DNA of 64,000 nt from Shewanella halifaxensis HAW-EB4 (GTDB lineage: Bacteria; Pseudomonadota; Gammaproteobacteria; Enterobacterales; Shewanellaceae): contig NC_010334.1 in NCBI RefSeq assembly GCF_000019185.1, positions 124,001-188,000 on the forward strand. Direction: 5' to 3'. Positions 17,427 to 25,649 of the stretch are shown here, piece by piece (position 1 is the stretch's first letter; each line of letters starts with the position of its first letter). The notes below the pieces were generated by a model that was not told the origin of the DNA, ran no database searches, and was given only the letters and a program-made list of their open reading frames with translations. A program made the position numbers and the translations under genes.

Positions 17427-17903
17427 ATGACCCATGCTTTTACCCATATTAATGCCGATGGTAATGCTCACATGGTAGATGTGACAGATAAGTCTGTTAC
17501 CGAGCGTGAAGCGCGAGCCGAAGCCTATATTGAGATGGCGAGTGAAACCTTAGAGATGATCATGAGTGGCAGTCACCACAAAGGTGATGTATTTGCTACC
17601 GCACGTATTGCGGGCATTCAAGCGGCGAAGAAGACCTCCGATCTCATTCCACTTTGTCACCCGCTAATGCTGACTAAGGTTGAGGTTGAGCTAGAAGCAC
17701 AACCTGAGCATAACCGCGTATGGATCCGTAGCCTTTGTAAGCTTTCGGGTAAGACTGGCGTTGAAATGGAAGCATTAACGGCGGCTTCAACTGCTGCACT
17801 GACCATCTACGATATGTGTAAAGCAGTTCAAAAAGATATGGTGATTTCTCAGGTTCGTTTAACAGAGAAACGTGGCGGTAAGTCTGGGCACTTTAAGGTA
17901 TAG
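17427..17903 (+). CDS. moaC: Cyclic pyranopterin monophosphate synthase MoaC
   Basis: A 158-residue enzyme that converts 3',8-cyclo-GTP to cyclic pyranopterin monophosphate, acting directly after MoaA. Conserved segments include MVDVTDKSVTEREARAEA near residue 12, KTSDLIPLCHPL near 68 and GVEMEALTAASTAALTIYDMCKA near 112, ending KSGHFKV. Full length and without oddities. AGAAGG precedes the ATG. Seven bases separate its stop from moaD. Confidence 0.96.
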   Translation: MTHAFTHINADGNAHMVDVTDKSVTEREARAEAYIEMASETLEMIMSGSHHKGDVFATARIAGIQAAKKTSDLIPLCHPLMLTKVEVELEAQPEHNRVWIRSLCKLSGKTGVEMEALTAASTAALTIYDMCKAVQKDMVISQVRLTEKRGGKSGHFKV

Positions 17904-17911
17904 AGACCAAT

Positions 17912-18163
17912 ATGATTAACGTATTATTTTTCGCACAAATTAGAGAACTGCTTGGCACCGCTAGCGTTAAAATTGAAGCGGGTGAACACACTCAAACAGC
18001 CGAAGGCTTGCGTGCAACGTTAGCCGCGACCGATGACAAGTGGGCCAAGATTATGGCGTCAGACAAGCTATTGGTTGCAGTAAATCAAACCATCAGCCAG
18101 TGGGATACGCCGATTGTTGATGGTGACGAAGTGGCATTCTTCCCACCAGTAACTGGAGGTTAA
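17912..18163 (+). CDS. moaD: Molybdopterin synthase small subunit MoaD
   Basis: An 83-residue ubiquitin-like sulfur carrier. The C-terminal FFPPVTGG ends in the Gly-Gly that is adenylated and converted to the thiocarboxylate used by molybdopterin synthase. The N-terminal MINVLFFAQIRELLGT is typical. The gene ends one base before moaE, and its last codons contain the moaE ribosome site GGAGG, indicating coupled translation. The activating enzyme MoeB is not in the window. Confidence 0.95.
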   Translation: MINVLFFAQIRELLGTASVKIEAGEHTQTAEGLRATLAATDDKWAKIMASDKLLVAVNQTISQWDTPIVDGDEVAFFPPVTGG

Positions 18164-18164
18164 G

Positions 18165-18617
18165 ATGATCCGTGTTCAGACCCAAGACTTTAATGTCCCA
18201 GAGGAATATCACTTAATCAGCCAAGATAACAGCGATGGTGCGGTAGTGACGTTTGTCGGTAAGGTACGTGACTTTAACGATGGCAGTGCAGTGACCGATC
18301 TAACGCTTGAGCATTACCCTGGCATGACAGAAGCGGTGTTGAATCAGATTGAAGTCGAGGCGCGTGAGCGTTGGCCGCTAAACAAGGTCACCATTATTCA
18401 TCGTGTTGGTGCCATGGCTCTGGGTGAGCAGATCGTATTTATTGGTGTCACGAGTGCTCATCGCAAGGCAGCCTTTGCTGCTTGTGAGTTTTTGATCGAT
18501 TTTCTTAAGACAAAAGCACCGTTTTGGAAATTAGAAGCGGGTGATAAAGGCGCAAACTGGGTTGAAGCCCGTGACGCCGATGAACAAGCCGCAAAAATGT
18601 GGGATAAAAAAGCGTAG
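18165..18617 (+). CDS. moaE: Molybdopterin synthase catalytic subunit MoaE
   Basis: A 150-residue catalytic subunit that, with MoaD, inserts two sulfurs into cyclic pyranopterin monophosphate. Characteristic segments are GAVVTFVGKVRDFNDG, LEHYPGMTEAVLNQI, HRVGAMALGEQIVFIGVTSAHR and DFLKTKAPFWKLE, the last with the catalytic lysine region. Full length. The start ATG is one base after the moaD stop, with GGAGG inside moaD. It is followed 30 bases later by modA, suggesting one Moco/molybdate operon. Confidence 0.95.
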   Translation: MIRVQTQDFNVPEEYHLISQDNSDGAVVTFVGKVRDFNDGSAVTDLTLEHYPGMTEAVLNQIEVEARERWPLNKVTIIHRVGAMALGEQIVFIGVTSAHRKAAFAACEFLIDFLKTKAPFWKLEAGDKGANWVEARDADEQAAKMWDKKA

Positions 18618-18647
18618 CAAACGCTTTAATTCAAGGAGTTCAGCTCA

Positions 18648-19427
18648 ATGAAGTTTAGGGTTATGGTGCTTGCTCTATTGCTGCCCTTTTTAGCAATAAG
18701 TAACGGCGCGTCAGCGGCGCAAGATGTACCAGCGATAGCTGCGGCATCGAGTATTAAGTTTGCCCTCGATGATATTGCCAAACAATTTACCCAAGAGACT
18801 GGGCGCAAAGTGCGGATCTCCTATGGTTCCTCTGGCAATTTTGTTGCCCAGATCCGACATGGAGCCCCATTTGAGCTGTTCCTTTCTGCCGACGAGCGTT
18901 ATATCAAGCAGCTGACTATGGCTAAGCAGACACTCGATGATGGCGTGGTTTATGCGGTAGGTCAGCTTGCGATTGCCGCGCCTAAGTCGTCGCCATTAAC
19001 CTTAGACCCTGACTTAGAGGGGCTTAAGCAGTTGATGGCCGCAAACCAGCTAAAACGTTTTGCGATAGCCAATCCTGATCATGCTCCTTACGGTGAGCGT
19101 GCCGAAGAGGTGCTTAAAAAATTAGGGCTGTGGCAGCCGATTCAACCATATCTGGTGTTTGGTGAAAACGTGTCTCAAGCGGCGCAATTTGCCGTGAGCG
19201 GTGCGACTCAAGGTGGTATCGTTGCCTTGTCGCTGGCCGTGGCAAAACCTTTCGAAGCGCGTGCTAACTACGTAGTGATCCCGCAAAAATACTATACACC
19301 ATTGGATCAGCGTATGGTGCTAACCTTAAAAGCGGGTGAAACGGCCAAGCTATTTTATACCTATCTGCAGTCTGAACAGGCTCAAGGTGTATTTGCTAAT
19401 TATGGCTTTTCGAGAGCGATGAATTAA
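18648..19427 (+). CDS. modA: Molybdate-binding periplasmic protein ModA
   Basis: A 259-residue periplasmic binding protein that delivers molybdate to ModBC. A signal peptide is visible (hydrophobic residues 6-20, cleavage after SAA). The mature part begins with VPAIAAASSIKFALDDIAKQF, followed by the oxyanion-site stretch YGSSGNFVAQIRHGAPFELF and GENVSQAAQFAVSGATQGGIV. AAGGAG precedes the ATG. Its TAA overlaps the modB start (TAATG), the usual coupling in mod operons. Tungstate may also bind, since ModA proteins rarely discriminate. Confidence 0.94.
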   Translation: MKFRVMVLALLLPFLAISNGASAAQDVPAIAAASSIKFALDDIAKQFTQETGRKVRISYGSSGNFVAQIRHGAPFELFLSADERYIKQLTMAKQTLDDGVVYAVGQLAIAAPKSSPLTLDPDLEGLKQLMAANQLKRFAIANPDHAPYGERAEEVLKKLGLWQPIQPYLVFGENVSQAAQFAVSGATQGGIVALSLAVAKPFEARANYVVIPQKYYTPLDQRMVLTLKAGETAKLFYTYLQSEQAQGVFANYGFSRAMN

Positions 19428-20107
19428 TGGATTGGGAAGCGTTATTGCTATCGATTAAGCTCAGTAGTGTGACTGTGCTTATCTTGATCCCGCTGGCAAT
19501 TTTAGCGGGACGCTTTTTGGCTTATCGACATTTTCCCGGTAAGTCTTGGGTCGAAGCCTTGGTGATGGTGCCGCTGGTGCTACCTCCAACGGTGATCGGC
19601 TACTATCTACTGGTGGGGCTCGGTAGTGAGTCATGGCTCGGTCGAATGCTAGAACAACTACTTGGCCACCAATTGGTATTTCACTTCTCCGGCTTAGTCG
19701 TCGCCTCCATCCTCGTTAATATTCCTTTTGCGATTCAGCCGATCCAACGCGCCTTTGAAGCGGTACCTGAAGATGTACGTGATGCGGCGGCTTGCTGTGG
19801 TATGAGTCGCTTGAAAGTGCTATTTAAAATTGAACTGCCTATGGTCTGGCCCGGCGTGTTAACCGCAATGGTATTGTGTTTTTCTCATGTTCTCGGTGAG
19901 TTTGGCGTGGTACTGATGATGGGCGGTAATATTGCCGGTGAGACTAAGACCATTGCTATCTCTATCTATGATAGCGTGCAGGCGTTTGATTTTGCCAGCG
20001 CGGGCAATATGTCTCTGGTATTACTGCTGTTTGCGATTACCGTACTGGCGTTAACGACAAGTCTATCGCGTCGTGTTGGAGGACAGTATGTCGCAAAGCG
20101 TCGCTGA
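19427..20107 (+). CDS. modB: Molybdate ABC transporter permease ModB
   Basis: A 226-residue inner-membrane permease with about five hydrophobic segments. The cytoplasmic coupling (EAA) loop EAVPEDVRDAAACCGMSRLKVLFKIELPM contacts ModC, and GEFGVVLMMGGNIAGETKT is typical of molybdate permeases. The start overlaps the modA stop by one base, and its last 20 bases overlap the start of modC. Complete. Confidence 0.94.
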   Translation: MDWEALLLSIKLSSVTVLILIPLAILAGRFLAYRHFPGKSWVEALVMVPLVLPPTVIGYYLLVGLGSESWLGRMLEQLLGHQLVFHFSGLVVASILVNIPFAIQPIQRAFEAVPEDVRDAAACCGMSRLKVLFKIELPMVWPGVLTAMVLCFSHVLGEFGVVLMMGGNIAGETKTIAISIYDSVQAFDFASAGNMSLVLLLFAITVLALTTSLSRRVGGQYVAKRR

Positions 20108-21203
20108 TCTATATTGTCGTATAAAACAGACTAAACACATTAAATTAGATGCCGAGTTCAGTTGTAAGGCTGGCGAGGTCTTAGCGGTTGTTGGCCCATC
20201 AGGGGGCGGAAAGTCGACTCTACTGAGGATGATTGCAGGTTTGACGCTACCTGAAGGTGGTGAGATCCGCTATGGTGATAAACACTGGTTTAGCAAAGAG
20301 CAGGGCATACAGCTGACGCCGCAGCAACGTCACTTGGGTTATGTGCCGCAGCATTTTGGCTTGTTTCCTAACCTAACCGCGTTAGAGAACGTGGTCGCCG
20401 CGCTGGATCATATCCCTAAGGCTGAGCGAGAAGCCCGAGCGAAAGATTGGCTTGAGCGGGTGAACCTACATGGTCTGCCTGACAGATTGCCGGCGCAACT
20501 CTCTGGCGGCCAGCGCCAACGGGTGGCACTGGCTCGTGCCTTGGCGCGTGAGCCTTCGGTATTGCTGCTGGATGAACCCTTCTCTGCAGTAGATAGAGAA
20601 ACCCGTGAACGTTTATATCTAGAGCTGGCTCGCCTTAAAGAGCAGTTAGCGATCCCTGTGGTGATGGTGACTCACGATTTGAATGAAGCCATGCTGTTAG
20701 CGGATAGCATGATCTTGATTAGCCAAGGTAAGATGCTGCAACAAGGTCGACCACGTGAGGTGCTGACGCGCCCGCGAGATGAGGCTGTGGCTAAACAGAT
20801 GGGATTGCGTAATATCTTCGATGCTCATGTGATTGCTCAGGAAGAGGAGCGGCAGATCACTTGGCTTAAGTTTGGTGAACATCTGATCGCCAGTACCTAT
20901 TTCGATAGCTTAGATGTTGGCACTAAGGTGCGCTGGGTGGTGCCTAACCAAGGCGTGCGCTTTAACTCGATTAAGAAGGGGCGTTTGTGCCGTAGCTTCA
21001 ATAAACTCGATATTACTATTGACTCTATGTTGGCCATGGGGGAGACGGTGCGAGTGCTTGCTAGTGTCGCTGGCGTACAGCATAAGATCCATGCCGAAGT
21101 GCCATTACACTTAGCGCAGGAATTGGAGTTAACCGTAGGCACACAAACCACTGTGGCGTTAAAATCTGAGCTAATCCATATACTGGAAAAGTCGCCTTTT
21201 TAG
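20088..21203 (+). CDS. modC: Molybdate ABC transporter ATPase ModC
   Basis: A 371-residue ATPase energising ModAB. Walker A GPSGGGKST is at residues 36-44, the signature LSGGQRQRVALARAL near 137, Walker B LLLLDEPFSAVD near 158 and the switch His in VTHDLNEA. The C-terminal third (about 290-371) is a TOBE/Mop-type domain that can bind oxyanion and regulate transport. I took the ATG at 20088, with GGAGG at 20078-20082; the longer frame from 20073 adds five residues. Last gene of the moa-mod set; no clear terminator follows. Confidence 0.94.
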   Translation: MSQSVADLYCRIKQTKHIKLDAEFSCKAGEVLAVVGPSGGGKSTLLRMIAGLTLPEGGEIRYGDKHWFSKEQGIQLTPQQRHLGYVPQHFGLFPNLTALENVVAALDHIPKAEREARAKDWLERVNLHGLPDRLPAQLSGGQRQRVALARALAREPSVLLLDEPFSAVDRETRERLYLELARLKEQLAIPVVMVTHDLNEAMLLADSMILISQGKMLQQGRPREVLTRPRDEAVAKQMGLRNIFDAHVIAQEEERQITWLKFGEHLIASTYFDSLDVGTKVRWVVPNQGVRFNSIKKGRLCRSFNKLDITIDSMLAMGETVRVLASVAGVQHKIHAEVPLHLAQELELTVGTQTTVALKSELIHILEKSPF

Positions 21204-21324
21204 GTGGGGTTTATCGGCGTTCTCCTATGCTTTAGCCATATGATCAAAGTTTAATCTTTGCTCCATCTAGATGTTATGCACAATGGCATAAACTAGACTC
21301 ATATATTGAGAGGAGTACTATTTT

Positions 21325-21675
21325 ATGTCTAAAAAATTAACCGGCTTAATCATATTATCAGCGGTATTAACGCTACCAGCTTTCGCTGCTTACAATGGTC
21401 CAGGCCCTGCAACTCAGGTTAAGACGGCGTCAGACGCAGCTAAAGCAAAAGATGACACTCCAGTTGAGCTAACGGGTTATTTAGTACAAAACCTAGGCGA
21501 TGAAAAGTACCTATTTCGCGACGATAGTGGCGAGGTAGAAGTTGAAATTGATAACGTACTTTGGCGTGATATTGAAGTATCGGATGACTCTAAAGTCAAA
21601 CTTGTCGGTAAAGTTGATGATGAGTGGCAAGGTATTGAAATAGAAATTGACAGCATACGTCTGGTTTCTGAATAA
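21325..21675 (+). CDS. YgiW-type OB-fold stress protein (BOF family)
   Basis: A 116-residue periplasmic protein with a signal peptide (cleavage after AFA, residue 22) and a bacterial OB-fold domain: VELTGYLVQNLGDEKYLFRDDSGEVEVEID followed by LVGKVDDEW. Members such as YgiW and YdeI are linked to peroxide, cationic peptide and metal stress in enterobacteria. GAGAGGAG precedes the ATG. It heads an operon with a PepSY protein and a two-component pair; the combination resembles the ygiW-qseBC arrangement known in other gammaproteobacteria. The molecular activity is unknown. Confidence 0.88.
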   Translation: MSKKLTGLIILSAVLTLPAFAAYNGPGPATQVKTASDAAKAKDDTPVELTGYLVQNLGDEKYLFRDDSGEVEVEIDNVLWRDIEVSDDSKVKLVGKVDDEWQGIEIEIDSIRLVSE

Positions 21676-21719
21676 TCCTTTATTGAAAGTGGTTTAGTGT
21701 TTTATTTTTTGGAGGAGCC

Positions 21720-22241
21720 ATGGCTCGCTGGCTGATTGGTTTGTTGTTAGTTTCTGGTAGTTCGTTTGCTGGACAAGGCTTGTATTCAATGATGTCTACG
21801 GGGAATTATCCCTCGCCTACAGAAATAATGCAGAAGCTTGAGCTGCAGCATGAAGGGGTGATCTCTGAATTTGAAGTGGATATCGAAAATGGTGAATTGG
21901 TTTATGAGTTCAAGATAATCGATCCGCAAGCTAAAACCATTACAAGCTACGAATATCGAGCGATAGATGGCAGCTTAAAAGAGCGCGAAGTCGGGCGTCT
22001 TAAAAAAGATGATAATGACGAGCTTGCTGGTGTAGTAATGCTACAACAAAATGGTTTATCGCTGTCGGAGATGTTAATCCTAGTCGGCGAAGAAACCCGC
22101 GGTCATATTGTCAAAGCTGAAGTTGATAATGATCTAGAGATCAGCTATATAGAATTAGAAATACTTGATATTGATGGTAAACGTCAGTTAGCCTTCGATA
22201 TTGAAAATAAACAATTATTACCACTGCTCAAATGGAACTAA
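21720..22241 (+). CDS. PepSY-domain periplasmic protein
   Basis: A 173-residue protein with a short hydrophobic leader (residues 4-18) and two PepSY-like repeats: residues about 35-75 (LQHEGVISEFEVDIENGELVYEFKI) and about 110-165. PepSY proteins often modulate peptidases or sensor kinases and are common beside histidine kinases. GGAGGAGCC sits right before the ATG. The gene ends three bases before the response regulator starts, so they are translated together. An accessory sensing role for the downstream kinase is inferred from this context only. Confidence 0.82.
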   Translation: MARWLIGLLLVSGSSFAGQGLYSMMSTGNYPSPTEIMQKLELQHEGVISEFEVDIENGELVYEFKIIDPQAKTITSYEYRAIDGSLKEREVGRLKKDDNDELAGVVMLQQNGLSLSEMLILVGEETRGHIVKAEVDNDLEISYIELEILDIDGKRQLAFDIENKQLLPLLKWN

Positions 22242-22244
22242 AAC

Positions 22245-22922
22245 ATGAAAATACTCATGGTTGAAGATGATGCGACTACCATCGAATATGTCGTAAAGGG
22301 ATTTGTTGAGCAAGGGCACAATATAGAAACGGCAACAGACGGTCATCAAGGCTTATTGCTGGCTACCAGCATGAAGTACGACTTGATCATTTTGGATCGT
22401 ATGTTGCCACAGCTAGACGGGCTAAAACTGTTAGCGGCGCTACGCGCCACGGGTAGTCAAACACCAGTATTGATCTTGTCTGCACTCAGTCACGTTGACG
22501 AGCGAGTCAAAGGTTTGCGTGCTGGTGGCGATGACTATATGACAAAGCCTTTCGCTTTCTCTGAATTGTTGGTTCGCGCCGAAAAGTTAATGCAACGTGG
22601 TGAATCGCTGCCCACTATTACCGACTTGAATGTCGGTCCGCTCACTATTGAACTGCTGACACGTAAAGTGACCTTAGATGGGCAAGAGATCTTGCTGCAG
22701 CCGAAAGAGTTCCAGTTACTTAAGTACCTGATGGAACATGTGAATCAAGTTATCAGTCGCACGCTACTGTTTGAAGCTGTGTGGGATTATCATTTCGATC
22801 CGCGTACTAATGTTATCGATGTGCATATCGCTAAGCTAAGACGTAAGTTTGAAGAGCTAGGCCATGGCGAATTAATCGAAACGGTTCGAGGTGCTGGATA
22901 TCGGTTACGCCAAGGGCATTAA
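22245..22922 (+). CDS. OmpR-family response regulator
   Basis: A 225-residue DNA-binding regulator. The receiver domain has acidic pocket ED at residues 7-8, phosphoacceptor Asp51 in LIILDRMLP and Lys101 in DDYMTKPF. The C-terminal winged helix (about 125-222) contains LQPKEFQLLKYLMEH and RTNVIDVHIAKLRRKFE. It looks like the CzcR/QseB branch. It overlaps the following kinase gene by 32 bases, strongly suggesting that kinase as partner. Targets probably include its own ygiW-PepSY operon; this is inference. Confidence 0.93.
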   Translation: MKILMVEDDATTIEYVVKGFVEQGHNIETATDGHQGLLLATSMKYDLIILDRMLPQLDGLKLLAALRATGSQTPVLILSALSHVDERVKGLRAGGDDYMTKPFAFSELLVRAEKLMQRGESLPTITDLNVGPLTIELLTRKVTLDGQEILLQPKEFQLLKYLMEHVNQVISRTLLFEAVWDYHFDPRTNVIDVHIAKLRRKFEELGHGELIETVRGAGYRLRQGH

Positions 22923-24228
22923 GCCCTATCAGAGTAGTGCTTGGCGCATTACCATCATATTTTCAGCCCTAGTAACCGTCATTATTGGCACCTTGTTACT
23001 GGGGATGTATCGTCAGCTGATCAATGAACAAGAGCATCAGTTGGACCTGCATCTCGATGCTGAAAGGACTCGCTATCAACAGATGGCACTGACCCTGGAT
23101 AGACGTAGCTTTGCGACTCAGGTACGCGGTGCCGATCCTAAAGTTGCCTTGATTGTCTGGCGCGACACCGCCGATCTTGTCGGCTCTCTAAGCATGATCC
23201 CTAAAGATATGCCTATGTTGCCCGAGAAGCATGAGTTTCCGGTATTTACTGGTGGTCCCGAAAAGCTACACATCTTAACTGGTGGCATGGTGATGACGCG
23301 CTATGGTCCTATGCTTATCGCGACCCGAGTGGATCAGCTCGGTGCCTTAATCGATAAATTTACCAATGCCGCAATTACTGCACTGATGTTGACCCTTGTG
23401 CTGACGCTGGCGCTGGGCTATCTATTTTCTAAAGCCATTTTACGCCGTCTCGTACAGTACAACCGCTTGAGCAAGCGGATTGAACAGGGGCAATATTCGA
23501 CTCGATTACCAGTGAGCTGGCGTCAAGATGAATTTGATATGCTGGCACGGCAGTTTAACGGAGTACTCGATGCACTAGAGCAGAACTTAGCGGCTGTGCG
23601 TGGGGTCACCGACAATATCGCCCATGATCTACGTACACCTTTGTCTCACTTGCGTATTGGGCTTGAGCAACTGCCGAGTAAACCCAAAGAGGAGCTTGAA
23701 GAGGGCTGTGCCATCCTCACCGAAGAGCTAGATCATTGCTTAGCGACTTTCGATGCCATGCTGTCGTTGACGCGCATCGAAGAGGGTCAGCAAACTCTGG
23801 AGTTACAAGATGTCAGCTTAATCAATATCAGCCAAGATCTGTTTGAAATGGCGGATGCGATGGCCGAATTTAATGGTCAATCATTGAAACTGACAACGGG
23901 TGAAGAGTTTCAGGTCCGTGGTGACAAGTATCTATTGTTCCAAGCGCTATTTAACTTGGTCGATAATGCCGTTAAATATTCTGGAGAAGGTGCTGAAATT
24001 TGCATTTCACAGAATCGCAATGTCATCTCTATTCAAGATAATGGTCCGGGGATCCCTGAGGCTTCTCGTGAGAAGGTATTCGAGCGCTTGGTGCGTTTAG
24101 ACCCCAGTCGTCACCACAAAGGCACAGGGTTAGGTTTATCTATGGTGAAGGCGATTCTGTCGCGACATAATGCTAAAATAGCGCTAACCGATAATCAGCC
24201 TGGCCTAAAGGTTATTATTACTTTTTAA
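22891..24228 (+). CDS. Sensor histidine kinase
   Basis: A 445-residue inner-membrane kinase with membrane segments at about residues 19-38 and 158-180, a periplasmic domain of about 115 residues, HAMP, and HisKA with His245 in DNIAHDLRTPLSHLR. The ATPase domain shows N box NLVDNAVKYSG, G1 IQDNGPGIP and G2 GTGLGLSMVK. I keep the GTG at 22891 as start, since the next in-frame ATG lies after the first membrane segment. The overlap with the response regulator implies translational coupling. The signal is unknown; the YgiW and PepSY neighbours suggest an envelope or oxidative cue. Confidence 0.92.
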   Translation: MLDIGYAKGIKPYQSSAWRITIIFSALVTVIIGTLLLGMYRQLINEQEHQLDLHLDAERTRYQQMALTLDRRSFATQVRGADPKVALIVWRDTADLVGSLSMIPKDMPMLPEKHEFPVFTGGPEKLHILTGGMVMTRYGPMLIATRVDQLGALIDKFTNAAITALMLTLVLTLALGYLFSKAILRRLVQYNRLSKRIEQGQYSTRLPVSWRQDEFDMLARQFNGVLDALEQNLAAVRGVTDNIAHDLRTPLSHLRIGLEQLPSKPKEELEEGCAILTEELDHCLATFDAMLSLTRIEEGQQTLELQDVSLINISQDLFEMADAMAEFNGQSLKLTTGEEFQVRGDKYLLFQALFNLVDNAVKYSGEGAEICISQNRNVISIQDNGPGIPEASREKVFERLVRLDPSRHHKGTGLGLSMVKAILSRHNAKIALTDNQPGLKVIITF

Positions 24229-24279
24229 TCTTTGTGCTAGCCAAGCTACGCTACTGCCAACCTGTGGAACCCCCTATCT

Positions 24280-24969
24280 ATGTATCGAGTCATTGCCGAT
24301 GAGCACGACTTTATTGTTATTAATAAGTCAACTGAAGTGCATTTTCATAGCCAAGATGGCAGCGCTGGCGTTGTCGCTCAAGCCGAGGCCGATCTCGGGA
24401 TTAAGCTCTACGCCGTACATAGACTCGATACCCTGACCTCAGGGCTTATTATTCTGGCAAAGTCGAGTGCCGCTGCCGCAGAGTTTACCCGCATGTTTTC
24501 GGCGCATCTGGTGCAAAAGTATTATTTAGCGCTAGCAAAGGGTAAGCCGAAGAAGAAACAAGGCTGGGTGATTGGTGATATGGCTAAGTCTCGTCGTAGT
24601 ATGCATAAACTGCTTCGCAGTACCGACAACCCGGCAATTACCCAGTTCTTTTCCCATTCTATTGCCGAGGGGGAGCGTTTGTATCTGCTCAAACCCCATA
24701 GCGGTAAAACTCATCAACTTAGAGTGGCACTGGCCAGCATAGGCGTGCCAATCCTAGGCGATACCCTTTACGGTGGTGAAGAGGCCGATAGAGGCTATCT
24801 GCATGCCTACAGTCTGCACTTTGATTACCAAGACAAACAGTATGAATATACCGTTGCCCCCGTCACCGGTGACCACTTCCAAGATAGTGCCGTTTGCCAG
24901 CAGCTTAACGTTTGGCAGCAGCCCCACCAATTAGACTGGCCTAAACTGAAAAAGGCTAGTGCAAGTTAA
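24280..24969 (+). CDS. RluA-family pseudouridine synthase
   Basis: A 229-residue pseudouridine synthase with the catalytic motif HRLDTLTSGLIILAKS (Asp near residue 49), followed by KPHSGKTHQLRVALASIGVPILGDTLYGG. There is no N-terminal S4 domain, and the chain is shorter than RluC/RluD, like the small RluA-like (TIGR01621-type) proteins of Shewanella and Vibrio. The RNA target is not predictable from sequence. It follows the kinase gene after 51 bases and may be read through. Confidence 0.88.
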   Translation: MYRVIADEHDFIVINKSTEVHFHSQDGSAGVVAQAEADLGIKLYAVHRLDTLTSGLIILAKSSAAAAEFTRMFSAHLVQKYYLALAKGKPKKKQGWVIGDMAKSRRSMHKLLRSTDNPAITQFFSHSIAEGERLYLLKPHSGKTHQLRVALASIGVPILGDTLYGGEEADRGYLHAYSLHFDYQDKQYEYTVAPVTGDHFQDSAVCQQLNVWQQPHQLDWPKLKKASAS

Positions 24970-25163
24970 TAGTGTTAACCCTATGTTTCCGATCGACGGG
25001 ATAAGTTAATGGCTCGGTGAGCATTGTCGCTTATCTCGGCTTTTGCATTCACAATTCACTCGATAACGAGTAGGATAGGGGCCTTAAAAAGCCCTTACAT
25101 TAGGGCTATGAATTTCTAGGTAGTTCAGACTGCTAAGTTACAACACTAAGGGTAGACTTTAAC

Positions 25164-25643
25164 GTGCACAAGCGAGCCATATATCCAGGAACTTTTGACC
25201 CTGTTACCAATGGTCATGCCGATTTGATTGAGCGTGCGGCAAATTTATTCGAGCATGTCATCATCGGCATTGCGGCAAACCCTTCAAAGCAGCCTAGATT
25301 TACCCTTGCAGAACGAGTCGAGCTACTCAAAACGGTTACTGCGCACCTAGATAATGTCGAGGTGGTGGGGTTTAGTGGTCTACTCGTTGATTTTGCAAAG
25401 GAGCAAAATGCCAGCGTGTTGGTCAGAGGCTTACGCGCGGTATCGGATTTTGAATATGAATTTCAGCTAGCCAATATGAATCGTCGTTTAAGCCCTGATC
25501 TTGAAAGCGTGTTTCTCACGCCTGCAGAAGAGAACTCATTTATCTCATCGACCTTAGTGAAAGAGGTGGCTCTTCATGGTGGCGATGTGAGTCAGTTTGT
25601 TCACGCAGAAGTCGCAAATGCATTAACAAAAAAGGCTAACTAG
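25164..25643 (+). CDS. coaD: Phosphopantetheine adenylyltransferase
   Basis: A 159-residue enzyme joining 4'-phosphopantetheine and ATP to dephospho-CoA, the penultimate step in coenzyme A synthesis. YPGTFDPVTNGHADLIERA carries the nucleotidyltransferase TxGH-like site, and LVRGLRAVSDFEYEFQLANMNR and ENSFISSTLVKEVA are typical. The start is a GTG preceded by AAGGGTAG; no ATG is available upstream in frame. Normal length. The next gene begins within seven bases. Confidence 0.96.
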   Translation: MHKRAIYPGTFDPVTNGHADLIERAANLFEHVIIGIAANPSKQPRFTLAERVELLKTVTAHLDNVEVVGFSGLLVDFAKEQNASVLVRGLRAVSDFEYEFQLANMNRRLSPDLESVFLTPAEENSFISSTLVKEVALHGGDVSQFVHAEVANALTKKAN

Positions 25644-25649
25644 TTGTCC

